From an uncultured Pseudomonas sp. (GTDB lineage Bacteria > Pseudomonadota > Gammaproteobacteria > Pseudomonadales > Pseudomonadaceae), in assembly GCF_946885955.1 (NCBI RefSeq), contig NZ_CAMPHI010000071.1:1-17461 (forward strand): a stretch of DNA of 17,461 nucleotides, read 5' to 3'. This document shows positions 1-8,053 of this stretch, one piece after another. The first letter of the stretch is position 1. Each line of letters starts with the position of its first letter. Under the pieces are notes generated by a model. It worked only from the letters and a program-made list of their open reading frames with translations, was not told where the DNA came from and made no database searches. The position numbers and the translations under genes are program-made.

Positions 1-1893
1 TCCCCCGCCACCGCCGCCCGACGAGCCGCCCCCTGAAGAAGGGCTGGAAGATGAGCCCCCCGAATCGAAGCTGGAGCTGGAGTCAGGACTGGGGGGTGGC
101 GGCGTCGCCGCTCTGCTGAGCATGCCCGATAGGCTGCTGCCCAGGCCGACAGCGAAGCTGGCGGAGGTATGCCCGGAAAGCCAGCCAGGCTGGTAGTCCC
201 GCACGTCCGGGGCGATCAAGCCGCGCTCCAAGGCCATGCTGAAGCGCGTCGTCCACTGCGCCTCCACACCCAGGGCCATGGCAAAGGGTAGATGCTGCTC
301 ATAAAGCGCGATATCCATCGCCGGGGCCTGACCGGCGCTCGTCAGGTTATCGCTCTCGGCGAGTTGCAGGTACTCGCGGTAGCCTTCTACCTCGTCCAGC
401 AAGCGGCGCCCCTGGGCCGTAGGCGTTTTTAGCCAGAAGCGGAACACAATGACCTGCAGCCATAAAAGCAGCAGCATCACAGCGACGGTATCGCCGACCC
501 AAACGATCAATATTCCCAGGAGAATCAAAGCAAACAACAGGAACAGAACGCCGCTGCCCCCACCGTTACCGCTGACCAGGCTATACACGCCAATACCGCC
601 GGTTCCCGTGCCGACCACCAGCAATACAAGCATGGCCTTGGCGTCATTCGCCTGTTCGGTTGCGCTGAATATCAGGCCCAGACTGACACATATCGTGAAA
701 TACAGGCCTATCAGCCAGACCTCGCTATTGCTGGTGAACCAGGCCACAGCCTGGTTCCGCAGATCCTTGGAAAAGTTTTCCAGCGCCTGCTCCAGACGCG
801 GCTGGTAATGCCCATGCAAGGCCATGGATTGCTCTTGCGCAGTAAACAACCGACTGAGCAGCTGTTGTTCGCGGGACGTCAGCGAAGATTGATCGGCCTG
901 GCCTGGCTGCAGGCTGAAACCACCAGAGGTCTTGTCATCGACCATATGCAACACGCCACGAATCGCCAGGTCGGTGAAGGTGATACTCAGTTCACGGGTG
1001 GCGCGCTTGCCTGCGGCAAAACCGCGGTGCCAGAGATAACTCACCGCCGCCGGGCCGAGGCCCTCGGGGGCATGAAACAACGGCACTATCAGGCCCTTGG
1101 CCGGATCGCGACCCACCCGATACCAGCTGCGCCCATAGAACAGTAATAGGACGAGCACCGCGAGCAAGCCAAAGGCGGCGCGCGTGTTGTCGGTGTAGAG
1201 CCCTTGCAGACGCGTCAGCAACGACGGGCGTTGCACCAGCCCGGTCGGCCAGTTCAGCGCCACGGTCAACCCTTCAGATGGGCGTAACGTCCTGGTGGTT
1301 CTTACCTGTAGGCGGTGCCCCTGTTGCTGCACCACTTCGTAGTCCGCACCACGCGCACCTTGGTAGCCGGTATAAGCCGTAGCGGTACCGACAACCGCGG
1401 TATCGGGCAGCAGCACCTCGACGCTGGCGCGCAGGATAGGTAGCTGCCAGGCGTTGCCCGTGACATTCCAGTAAAGCTCGTCGAGCTTATCCCCATAACG
1501 CAACTGGGCGTCCATGCGATAGCGCAGTTCATAGAGGTAGCGGCCGGGTGCAAGTTCGATATCCGCCGAGCCCAGGTAAAAGCGCACAGCCGTCTCGCTC
1601 ACCTTTTTGCTCAATCGCTCCGGCTGGCCATCGCGGCTTACCCCCAGCAGCGTGACCGGAGTGCTGCGTTCCAAGCCATTACCCAGGCTGTAACGAGTCG
1701 GGATGTCACGGTAGATTCCATGGCTTATTTCCTTACCCTCGGCCTGTACCAGAATCCGCTCGGTCACCAGTAACTGGCCATTGGTCTCCACCTGCAAGGT
1801 AACGTCGAACGACTCGATAACCTCCTCGGCGAAACCCAAAGCAGGTAAACAACAGCAGCAAATGAACAATAGGGCTTTTAGTCTTCCTGACAC
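1..1893 (-). CDS. DUF2207 family membrane protein, C-terminus cut by window edge
   Basis: This is an open frame of 631 codons on the minus strand that runs off the left edge without a stop. I translated stretches along its length and saw no frame break. The start is a GTG at 1893-1891, preceded by GGAG seven bases upstream; the ATG just before it runs straight into TAG. Residues 1-22 form a signal peptide with four consecutive cysteines (FICCCCLPALGFA), followed by an extracytoplasmic region of about 200 residues. A membrane segment near residue 230 leads into the family-typical YRVGRDPAKG and a cytoplasmic domain. Then come several closely spaced membrane helices and a GRRLLDEVEGYREYLQL block. 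The C-terminus is almost all Gly and Ser, as is common in DUF2207 proteins. The function of the family is unknown. It may be co-transcribed with the DUF3617 gene 146 bp upstream. The family call is from recognised motifs, not from a search. Confidence 0.85.
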   Translation of the reverse strand, partial: MSGRLKALLFICCCCLPALGFAEEVIESFDVTLQVETNGQLLVTERILVQAEGKEISHGIYRDIPTRYSLGNGLERSTPVTLLGVSRDGQPERLSKKVSETAVRFYLGSADIELAPGRYLYELRYRMDAQLRYGDKLDELYWNVTGNAWQLPILRASVEVLLPDTAVVGTATAYTGYQGARGADYEVVQQQGHRLQVRTTRTLRPSEGLTVALNWPTGLVQRPSLLTRLQGLYTDNTRAAFGLLAVLVLLLFYGRSWYRVGRDPAKGLIVPLFHAPEGLGPAAVSYLWHRGFAAGKRATRELSITFTDLAIRGVLHMVDDKTSGGFSLQPGQADQSSLTSREQQLLSRLFTAQEQSMALHGHYQPRLEQALENFSKDLRNQAVAWFTSNSEVWLIGLYFTICVSLGLIFSATEQANDAKAMLVLLVVGTGTGGIGVYSLVSGNGGGSGVLFLLFALILLGILIVWVGDTVAVMLLLLWLQVIVFRFWLKTPTAQGRRLLDEVEGYREYLQLAESDNLTSAGQAPAMDIALYEQHLPFAMALGVEAQWTTRFSMALERGLIAPDVRDYQPGWLSGHTSASFAVGLGSSLSGMLSRAATPPPPSPDSSSSFDSGGSSSSPSSGGGSSGGGGGG

Positions 1894-2039
1894 GCTACAT
1901 CTCCAATAACAGGCCGTGCGGGTGTGAACGGCCGCCGCGAACCCTATACGAGGCAGGCGTCGTCCGCCAGTATCGAGTCGGCAATATGGCGTGAGCCTCA
2001 GGTGGCGGGTTGCTTACACGGCGCCTGGGGAGACTTCAG
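1894..2039. other. Gap between DUF3617 and DUF2207 genes
   Basis: This 146-bp gap contains no ORF and no convincing terminator. A minus-strand TATAGG at 1948-1943 could be a -10 box for the DUF2207 gene, but no good -35 box precedes it. Read-through from the DUF3617 gene is equally possible. Confidence 0.3.
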
Positions 2040-2555
2040 CTAACGCGGTTGCAGGGCGCCGCAATCGGCGGATAACCAGCGGCCATGGCTTTGCATGCTG
2101 CTGCTCTTGCCGTCATGGATGTCCGTTACCTCGGAGGTGAATTGCTTGTCACTGATAAAGCGCGTCTCGCCTTCACCCTGACTCTGCGGGCAGCTGTAGC
2201 GGAATTTCCACAGGCTGGCGCTGCGCTCGGTAATCTCATGTGTGCAACCGGATTGGGGGTCTTGCAGGGGAATCTCCTGGGCTTTGATCTGCGCCTCGCT
2301 CATGCACACGCGAATCCCCTTGTCGCCCAACTGCACGCCCTGCTTGGCCATCATCTGCTCCATTATCTGGCGTTGCTCGGGCGGCAGGTTCTTCATCTGT
2401 TCGAACATTTGCTGCATATCCGGCAGCGCCTGGCCGTCGACCTGCATATTGCTCGAGCTGATTTCCCATAGTCCGGGTTGAATCTCCATGGCACTGCTCG
2501 CTAACGGCACCAGACAGAGAGCCAACAACAGGCGGTTGAATAGCGATAGGCGCAT
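2040..2555 (-). CDS. DUF3617 family exported protein
   Basis: The product is a 171-residue protein. The frame can be extended upstream to 2741, but the ATG at 2555 is the right start: GGAG lies eight bases before it and a typical signal peptide (MRLSLFNRLLLALCLVPLASSA) follows at once. The mature part opens with the DUF3617 signature MEIQPGLWEI. It then has a Met/Gln-rich helix (residues about 46-72, PDMQQMFEQMKNLPPEQ) and an RVCMSEAQ block. Four cysteines at about 84, 104, 122 and 165 could form two disulfides in the periplasm. The family is a small periplasmic protein of unknown function. It is divergent from the DUF294 gene and lies upstream of the DUF2207 gene on the same strand. Confidence 0.85.
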   Translation of the reverse strand: MRLSLFNRLLLALCLVPLASSAMEIQPGLWEISSSNMQVDGQALPDMQQMFEQMKNLPPEQRQIMEQMMAKQGVQLGDKGIRVCMSEAQIKAQEIPLQDPQSGCTHEITERSASLWKFRYSCPQSQGEGETRFISDKQFTSEVTDIHDGKSSSMQSHGRWLSADCGALQPR

Positions 2556-2790
2556 GACGGGGCTCCGGATAGTTGGTCGACCCTGCAAGCATAGGCCGCT
2601 GCATCCAATATGGTTTGAAATCCGACGGGGCAACCGGGCCGCGCAATATCGATGGTCGGTTCTGTCGCTACCTGCAACCGACACGCAGCTACCTGCCAAC
2701 GACCGGCGCGACCGCGCGCTTAATGCGACGACTGCCCGCACCGCTGGGCGTATGCTTCAATGCTTGGCATATGCCCGCCAGGATCCCGCA
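2556..2790. promoter_or_regulatory. Divergent promoter region, DUF3617 / DUF294 operon
   Basis: These 235 bp separate two divergent starts and must hold both promoters. Candidate minus-strand -10 box: TATGCT at 2593-2588, with no good -35 box. A near-identical direct repeat, GCTACCTGCAACCGAC at 2667 and GCTACCTGCCAACGAC at 2688, recurs with a 21-bp period. The 10-bp palindrome GGCATATGCC lies at 2766-2775, just before the ribosome site of the DUF294 gene. None is assigned to a known regulator. Confidence 0.4.
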
Positions 2791-4689
2791 ATGCAGGTCG
2801 AACTGATCGAAATTCGTGACCATGTGAGTCGCTTCGCCCCGTTCGACGGGCTGCCGAACGATGTCCTCGACCAGATCGCTCAACAGGTCGAAGTCGCTTA
2901 TTTCAAGGCCGGCAGCGACATCCTCCACTATGGCGACGCGATCCAGGACCTGCACTACATCCGCAGCGGCGCGGTGGAGATCTACCGGCGCAACGGCGAG
3001 CTCTACAACCGCCTGGCCGAAGGCGAGGTGTTCGGCCAATTCGGCCTGCTGCGCGGCAAGAAAGTCCGGCTGCCGGCGCGGGCGATCGAAGACAGCCTGA
3101 TCTACTTCATCCCCGGCCAGCTGTTCGAGCAGTTGTGCGAGACCTACGAGGCCTTTGCCGACTTCGTCGAGGCCGAAGGCCAGTCGCGGCTGAAGTCGGT
3201 GGAAAAATCCGAGGGCAATGCCAGCGAGCTGATGCGGATCGAGGTGCGCAAGCTGGTCACCCGGCGCACCGTCAGCGTACCGCTGGGCACCAGCGTGCAG
3301 GATGCGGCGCGGGTGATGACCGAGCACGGCGTGTCTTCCCTGGTGATTCTCGGCGCGCCGCCGGGCGCCGCCAGCAACGCCGGCCAGGGCCAGGCGATGG
3401 CCGGGATCACCACCGATCGCGACCTGCGCACCCGGGTGCTGGCCGAAGGCCTGGCCCTGGATACCCCGGTCGAGCGGATAATGTCGCCCAACCCGATCAC
3501 CATCCAGGCCGAAGACTCGGTGTTCGAGGCCATGCTGTGCATGCTGCGGCACAACATTCACCACCTGCCGGTGGTGCACCGCCAGCGGCCGATCGGGGTG
3601 ATCAACCTCTCGGATATCATCAAGTACGAGTCGCAGAGCAGCCTGTATCTGGTCAACAGCATCTTCAACCGTCAGTCGGTGGCGGAGTTGCAGGCTCTGG
3701 TGCCGGACCTGCGCGCCACCTTCCTGCGCCTGGTCAACGAGCAGGCCACGGCGCACATGATCGGCAGCGCCATGTCCGGCATCGGCCGCAGCCTGACCCA
3801 ACGCCTGCTGGAACTGGCCGAGGAAAAGCTGGGGCCGCCGCCAGTACCCTACTGCTTCATGGTGCTGGGTTCGATGGCCCGCGATGAGCAGATGATCGTC
3901 ACCGACCAGGACAATGCCCTGGTGCTCGACAACCGCTTCGATCCACGGGTCCACGACGAATATTTCCTGCAGCTGGCGACCTTCGTCAGCGATGGCCTGG
4001 CGGCCTGCGGTTTCACCTATTGCAAGGGCGGAATCATGGCCAGCAACCCCAAGTGGCGCCAGCCGCTGCGGGTCTGGCGGGGCTATTTCACCGACTGGAT
4101 CGAGCGGCCCAACCCGGAAACCCTGCTCAACAGCTGCATCTTCTTCGACCTCGACAGCGTTTACGGCGAGGCCGAGCTGGTCGAGAACCTCAAGAACCTG
4201 GTCGCGCAGAAGGCCAGCCAAAGCCCGCTGTTTCTCGCCAGCCTGGCGCGCAACGCACTCAACCGTACCCCACCGCTGGGCTTCTTCCGTACTTTCGTCA
4301 TGGAAAAGGACGGTCAACAGAACAACATCATCAACCTCAAGGGCCGCGGCACCGCGCCATTGACCGACCTGATCAGGGTGCATGCCCTGGCGACCGGATC
4401 CAAGGCCCAGAATTCGCTGGAACGCCTGGACGCGATTACCGCCACCAAGCTGCTCACCGAGGAAGCCATCACCCAGCTGCGCTACGCCCTGGAATTCCTC
4501 TCCATCGTGCGCATCCGGCATCAGGCCATGGACCTGCAGGAAGGCCGCGAACCGGACAACTACATCGAGCCGGAAAAGGTCTCCGCCAGCGAACGACACA
4601 ACCTCAAGTCGGCTTTTCAGGTGCTCAGCAACGCGCAGAAATTCCTGCGCTTCCGCTACCCCGGGCAGCTGCAAAACCTACCATCATGA
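2791..4689 (+). CDS. Cyclic-nucleotide-binding / CBS / DUF294 nucleotidyltransferase-like protein
   Basis: The product is a 632-residue cytoplasmic protein. I chose the ATG at 2791 because AGGA lies seven bases upstream and MQVELIEIRDHVSRFAPFDGL is the usual opening; the longer frame to 2488 adds residues of non-coding character. Domain order: cNMP-binding fold (about 15-135), two CBS repeats (about 155-280, with GITTDRDLRTRV and GVINLSDIIKYE), a DUF294 nucleotidyltransferase-like domain (about 305-450) with GSMARDEQ (360-367) and TDQDNAL (371-377), and the DUF294 C-terminal helical domain to the end. GS...D-x-D is the metal-binding nucleotidyltransferase pattern seen in GlnD/GlnE-type enzymes, so the domain may be active. 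The phosphate-binding cassette reads FGQFGLL, with Gln where cAMP binders normally have Glu, so the ligand may not be cAMP. It forms an operon with the exonuclease gene by an ATGA overlap. Substrate unknown. Confidence 0.9.
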   Translation: MQVELIEIRDHVSRFAPFDGLPNDVLDQIAQQVEVAYFKAGSDILHYGDAIQDLHYIRSGAVEIYRRNGELYNRLAEGEVFGQFGLLRGKKVRLPARAIEDSLIYFIPGQLFEQLCETYEAFADFVEAEGQSRLKSVEKSEGNASELMRIEVRKLVTRRTVSVPLGTSVQDAARVMTEHGVSSLVILGAPPGAASNAGQGQAMAGITTDRDLRTRVLAEGLALDTPVERIMSPNPITIQAEDSVFEAMLCMLRHNIHHLPVVHRQRPIGVINLSDIIKYESQSSLYLVNSIFNRQSVAELQALVPDLRATFLRLVNEQATAHMIGSAMSGIGRSLTQRLLELAEEKLGPPPVPYCFMVLGSMARDEQMIVTDQDNALVLDNRFDPRVHDEYFLQLATFVSDGLAACGFTYCKGGIMASNPKWRQPLRVWRGYFTDWIERPNPETLLNSCIFFDLDSVYGEAELVENLKNLVAQKASQSPLFLASLARNALNRTPPLGFFRTFVMEKDGQQNNIINLKGRGTAPLTDLIRVHALATGSKAQNSLERLDAITATKLLTEEAITQLRYALEFLSIVRIRHQAMDLQEGREPDNYIEPEKVSASERHNLKSAFQVLSNAQKFLRFRYPGQLQNLPS

Positions 4690-5405
4690 GACGCCACAGT
4701 ACCGACGCGCCACCCGACTGGCCGGCGCTTTTCGCCCAATTGGCGCGAACCGCCCGCGACCCGCGCCTGGCACGCTTCTATCAGGCCGGCACGGTAAGCG
4801 CGGACACCCCACTGGAGCAGGCACCGCTGCTGGCCCTGGATGTCGAGACCACTGGGCTGGACAGCAGCCGCGACTCGATCGTCAGTATTGGCCTGGTGCC
4901 CTTCGACCTGCGCCGCATTCGCTGCCGCGACGCCCATTACTGGGTGGTCAAACCGGCAAGCGAACTGAACAGCCAGTCGATCACCTTTCACCACATCACC
5001 CATTCGGACATCCAGAACGCACCGGAGCTGGACGCCGTGCTCGAGCACCTGCTGACGGCCATGGCCGGCAAGATCATGGTGGTGCATTACCGCCCGATCG
5101 AGCGCGACTTTCTCGACAAGGCCATGCGCCGCCTGCTCGGCGAAGGCCTGCACTTCCCGGTGATCGACACCATGCAGCTGGAAGCCCGGTTGCACCCGCG
5201 CAAACGCAGACCCGGCTGGCTGCGTCATATGCTCGGCAAGCCAAGGGTATCAATCCGCCTGGCCGACAGCCGCCTGCGCTACAACCTGCCGTTGTACCAG
5301 GCCCACCACGCCCTGACCGATGCCCTGGCGACCGCGGAACTGCTCCAGGCGCAGACCGCCACGCACTATCCGCCGAACACGGCGGTGGGCGACCTGTGGA
5401 ATTGA
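4686..5405 (+). CDS. DEDDh-family 3'-5' exonuclease (DNA polymerase III epsilon-like)
   Basis: The product is a 239-residue protein. Its ATG at 4686 overlaps the TGA of the DUF294 gene (ATGA), which implies translational coupling. All DEDDh motifs are present: ExoI LDVETTGLD (D52, E54), ExoII VHYRPIERDFLD (D141) and ExoIII HHALTDALAT (H207, D212). The fold matches the proofreading/RNase T-like group, but the protein lacks the clamp-binding and alpha-binding tails of DnaQ, so it is a stand-alone nuclease. A 45-residue N-terminal extension precedes the catalytic core. ExoII has HYRPIERDF where most members have HN-x-x-FD. The substrate (DNA or RNA) cannot be read from sequence. I recall the same gene pair in other pseudomonads near acetate-permease genes; here the neighbours differ. 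A terminator follows at 5493-5523. Confidence 0.9.
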   Translation: MRRHSTDAPPDWPALFAQLARTARDPRLARFYQAGTVSADTPLEQAPLLALDVETTGLDSSRDSIVSIGLVPFDLRRIRCRDAHYWVVKPASELNSQSITFHHITHSDIQNAPELDAVLEHLLTAMAGKIMVVHYRPIERDFLDKAMRRLLGEGLHFPVIDTMQLEARLHPRKRRPGWLRHMLGKPRVSIRLADSRLRYNLPLYQAHHALTDALATAELLQAQTATHYPPNTAVGDLWN

Positions 5406-5492
5406 GCGGCTCGACTCTGATAAGAGCGGCCGCATCGCTTTTGCCCCACTGATTAAACATTCGCCGCCCAGCCCCGGGCTTGCGTAGCGCCC

Positions 5493-5523
5493 ACAAAAAA
5501 CGCGCCCGAAGGCGCGTTTTTGT
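5493..5523. terminator. Bidirectional rho-independent terminator
   Basis: The stem CGCGCC/GGCGCG closes a CGAA tetraloop (5507-5510) and is flanked by A6 on the left and T5 on the right, so it works in both directions. It lies 88 bp after the exonuclease stop (5405, plus strand) and 19 bp after the BCCT stop (5542, minus strand), and so separates the two convergent units. Confidence 0.85.
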
Positions 5524-5541
5524 ATTACCCGTTAACAGCAA

Positions 5542-7191
5542 TCAGCGCGGTTCGCTCAGCAAACCCTTGACGATCGACACACAGCCCACCAGCAGCACTA
5601 TGGTGAACGGCAGGCCGGTGGAGACCGCCATGGCCTGCAGGGCAGCCAGACCACCGCCGAGCAGCAGGGCGACGGCCACCACACCTTCGAGGATCGCCCA
5701 GAAGGCCCGTTGTGGTACCGGCGCGTTGACCTTGCCCCCGGCGGTGATGGTGTCGATCACCAGGGAGCCGGAGTCCGAAGAGGTGACGAAGAACACCACG
5801 ACCAGGACGATGCCGACAAAGGAGCTGATCTGGGTCAGCGGCAGCTCGCCGAGCATGGCGAACAGCTTCAGTTCCAGCGCCGCGTTCTGCACCCCGGTGA
5901 AGCCGTCGGTGACGAGCTGGCCGAGGGCGGTGCCACCAAAGGCGGTCATCCACAACACCGATACCAGCGACGGTACCAGCAACACCGCGATAAGGAACTC
6001 GCGCACGGTGCGGCCACGGCTTACGCGGGCGATGAACATGCCGACGAACGGCGACCAGCTGATCCACCAGGCCCAGTAGAACGCGGTCCAGCCCTGGCTG
6101 AAGTTGGCGTCCTCACGGCCGAACGGGTTGGACAGCGCCGGCAGGTTGACCAGATAGCTGCCCAGGTTGTCGAAGAAGCCGGTGAGGATCGCCACGGTCG
6201 GGCCTGCGACAACGATGAACAGCAGCAACAGCAGCGCCAGCACCATGTTGATTTCGGAGAGGAGTTTGACCCCCTTGTCCAAGCCGGCCAGCACCGAAGC
6301 CAGAGCGATCGCGGTGATACCGATGATCAGCAATATTTTGCTGGTGTCGGTATTGGGGATATCGAACAGGAAGTTCAGCCCGGCCGCCGCTTGCTGCGCG
6401 CCCAGCCCCAGGGAAGTGGCCAGACCGAACAGGGTGGCGAACACTGCGAGGATGTCGATCACATGGCCCGGCCAACCCCAGACCCGCTCACCGAGCAGCG
6501 GGTAGAAGATCGAGCGGATGCTCAGCGGCAGGCCCTTGTTGAAGGAGAACAGCGCCAGTGCCAACGCGACAATGGCGTAGATCGCCCAGGGGTGCAGACC
6601 CCAGTGGAAGATGGTGGCGGCCATGGCCAGGCTGGCGGCCGCCTTGGTATCGCCAGCGGCGGCACCCAGCGGCGCCCAGTCGGTACGCACACCATTCTCG
6701 ACACTGATCCCACCCATGGACGAGGAGAAGTGCGACATTGGCTCGGCCACGCCGTAGAACATCAGGCCGATGCCCATACCGGCGGCGAACAGCATGGAGA
6801 ACCAGCCGGTGTAGGAGTAGTCCGCTACCGCTTCCTTGCCACCCAGGCGCACCTTGCCCAGGGGCGAGACGATCAGCCCGAGACACAGCAGCACGAAGAT
6901 GTTCGCCGAACCGAGGAAGAACCACGCCAGGTTGCTGGTCAGCCAGTTACGCACGGCGGTGAACAGCGGCTCGACCTCGCTGCGCATGGCGAGGGTCAGG
7001 ACCACGAACAGCACGATGGTCAGCGCGGAAATGCTGAACACCTTGCCGTGGAAGTCCATGTTGAATAGAAACTTGCCCTTGATATTGTCCTGGCCGATCA
7101 CATAGTCAGTGTCGATCAGGTTGGCCGCCCCCGTCGGTGCGGGGATACCATCCACGGCTGCCGCCGGGTCCTGCGCAGAATTCTTTGCCAT
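5542..7191 (-). CDS. BCCT family transporter (betaine/choline/carnitine type)
   Basis: The product is a 549-residue inner-membrane protein with about 12 hydrophobic segments after a polar N-terminus of about 50 residues. Family hallmarks are clear: GWFSMLFAAGMGIGLMFYGV (129-148), FHWGLHPWAIY (195-205), and the Trp-rich signature YWAWWISWSPF at 372-382 followed by GMFIARVSRGRTVREF. TSSDSG at 470-475 matches the region that carries the second sodium site in BetP, which suggests sodium- or proton-coupled uptake rather than CaiT-type exchange. The chain stops a few residues after the last helix (LLSEPR), so it lacks the long cytoplasmic tail that senses osmolality in BetT. The start ATG at 7191 has GGAG eight bases upstream. 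The gene stands alone between two terminators. The substrate could be choline, glycine betaine, carnitine or a related quaternary amine; sequence does not decide. Confidence 0.92.
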   Translation of the reverse strand: MAKNSAQDPAAAVDGIPAPTGAANLIDTDYVIGQDNIKGKFLFNMDFHGKVFSISALTIVLFVVLTLAMRSEVEPLFTAVRNWLTSNLAWFFLGSANIFVLLCLGLIVSPLGKVRLGGKEAVADYSYTGWFSMLFAAGMGIGLMFYGVAEPMSHFSSSMGGISVENGVRTDWAPLGAAAGDTKAAASLAMAATIFHWGLHPWAIYAIVALALALFSFNKGLPLSIRSIFYPLLGERVWGWPGHVIDILAVFATLFGLATSLGLGAQQAAAGLNFLFDIPNTDTSKILLIIGITAIALASVLAGLDKGVKLLSEINMVLALLLLLFIVVAGPTVAILTGFFDNLGSYLVNLPALSNPFGREDANFSQGWTAFYWAWWISWSPFVGMFIARVSRGRTVREFLIAVLLVPSLVSVLWMTAFGGTALGQLVTDGFTGVQNAALELKLFAMLGELPLTQISSFVGIVLVVVFFVTSSDSGSLVIDTITAGGKVNAPVPQRAFWAILEGVVAVALLLGGGLAALQAMAVSTGLPFTIVLLVGCVSIVKGLLSEPR

Positions 7192-7552
7192 CTGCTGTTC
7201 TCCTTATTATTAGTGTGGCCGGTCTAAACGCTGGCGCTGCGGGCGGGACATCGTCTGTGGACAACCGGGCCGATTACGCTGCCGGCAAATGCTAGCAGCC
7301 GGGATCCCGGGCACATTGACCCCGGACCGGCATCGACCAACTCAGAACCGTCATCGGGCGCGCGCATCAAGGGCGGCCATAAGCAGATATTCAGCGCAGC
7401 GGCCGCTCGGGGCGGTCCAGGTGCGCGGCAGCTTTGCCAGCGCAACGCGATCTGCGCTTGGCCTAGGCGTGGATGCACGGCCGGTTCCACGCGTCAGCAA
7501 GCGTAGACGCGTGGCCCTGGGAACGAGCGGAATCCGGCGAATTCCACAGCCG
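7192..7552. other. Gap upstream of the BCCT gene with inverted repeats
   Basis: About 360 bp with no gene I can support; the plus-strand frame through it has no ribosome site and no recognisable product. It contains the perfect 12-bp palindrome CCGGGATCCCGG (7299-7310) and the competing hairpins at 7467-7514, listed separately. No strong sigma-70 box stands out on the minus strand for the BCCT gene. Confidence 0.45.
7467..7514. repeat. Two mutually exclusive hairpins built from three GCGTGG/CCACGC arms
   Basis: GCGTGGA (7467-7473) can pair with TCCACGC (7486-7492). CCACGCGT (7487-7494) can instead pair perfectly with ACGCGTGG (7507-7514) across a 12-base loop. The middle arm is shared, so only one hairpin can form at a time. 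It could be a decayed intergenic repeat or a structured leader; there is no evidence for transcription. Confidence 0.5.
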
Positions 7553-7593
7553 CAAAAAACAAAACCCCCATCGACAGAGCCGATTGGGGGTTT
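7553..7593 (-). terminator. Rho-independent terminator after the DUF1850 gene
   Basis: Read on the minus strand, AAACCCCCAATCG (7593-7581) pairs imperfectly with CGATGGGGGTTTT (7573-7561) across a short loop. A T-rich run (TGTTTTTTG) follows. It begins 35 bp after the DUF1850 stop and closes the TAXI-TRAP operon. Confidence 0.85.
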
Positions 7594-7627
7594 GCCAACG
7601 CTTGTGACGCTGGGAGCGGACCCGGCG

Positions 7628-8053
7628 TTAACCGTCGTCCCGACCCTTATCCTTGGCGGATACGGGGGAGCCGAGCTCACAGCTCCAGAGTTCCAACGCC
7701 GGCTGGCTCGCTTTTGGCGGGCCCAACCATTCGCTCAGCGGATGGCAGCCTTGATCGAAACAGACTTGGTAATCCCCTGCCTCGGGGGTTCGCCCCACGC
7801 GCAGCGGTTGCAAGGGCGCCAACTGGCGGCGGTAGTGCCAGCTGCCCTCACGTAGTTCGGCGCCATCCGGGATTTCCATCCCGGCGCCGGAACCCTTGAC
7901 CCGCGCCTCGCCGAGCAACAACCCCTGCGGCGTGACGCGGTAATCCTCCTCCCAGCGCACCTTTTCGATGGTGTGCTTCCAGGCCAGGGTGAACGCCGGC
8001 ACCGGCACTTCGGCCCACACCGCCCCGGCCAAGCCTAGGCACAGCCCTAACAT
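7628..8053 (-). CDS. DUF1850 domain protein of the TAXI-TRAP operon
   Basis: The product is a 141-residue protein. The frame is open up to 8194, but the ATG at 8053 fits best: it gives a short signal-like N-terminus (MLGLCLGLAGAVWAEVPVPAF) and overlaps the permease stop by seven bases (ATGTTAG), so translation is probably coupled. The body has the DUF1850 pattern: FTLAWKHTIEKVRWEEDYRV near the start, LLGEARVKGSGAGMEIPDGA in the middle, and a CFDQGC pair (two cysteines five residues apart) in the C-terminal half. DUF1850 genes are known to sit next to fused TRAP permease genes, so an accessory role in that transporter is likely, probably on the periplasmic side. The molecular role is unknown. 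Confidence 0.85.
   Translation of the reverse strand: MLGLCLGLAGAVWAEVPVPAFTLAWKHTIEKVRWEEDYRVTPQGLLLGEARVKGSGAGMEIPDGAELREGSWHYRRQLAPLQPLRVGRTPEAGDYQVCFDQGCHPLSEWLGPPKASQPALELWSCELGSPVSAKDKGRDDG

Noticed and set aside
2488..2790. N-terminal extension of the DUF294 protein to 2488
   Set aside because: It would overlap the DUF3617 start and signal-peptide region on the other strand. Its residues are of non-coding character, and the internal ATG at 2791 has the ribosome site and the family-typical start.
2689..4674. 661-codon open frame antisense to the DUF294 gene
   Set aside because: It mirrors a GC-rich gene with clear domains on the plus strand, has Gln/His/Ala-rich composition with no recognisable domain, and lacks a ribosome site.
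5710..7068. 452-codon open frame antisense to the BCCT gene
   Set aside because: Highly polar, Gln/Asp/His-rich shadow translation of a membrane protein gene with no domain; an artefact of high GC.
7289..7855. 188-codon plus-strand frame across the gap and the DUF1850 gene
   Set aside because: It runs through a terminator hairpin and antisense to the DUF1850 gene, with no ribosome site or recognisable domain.
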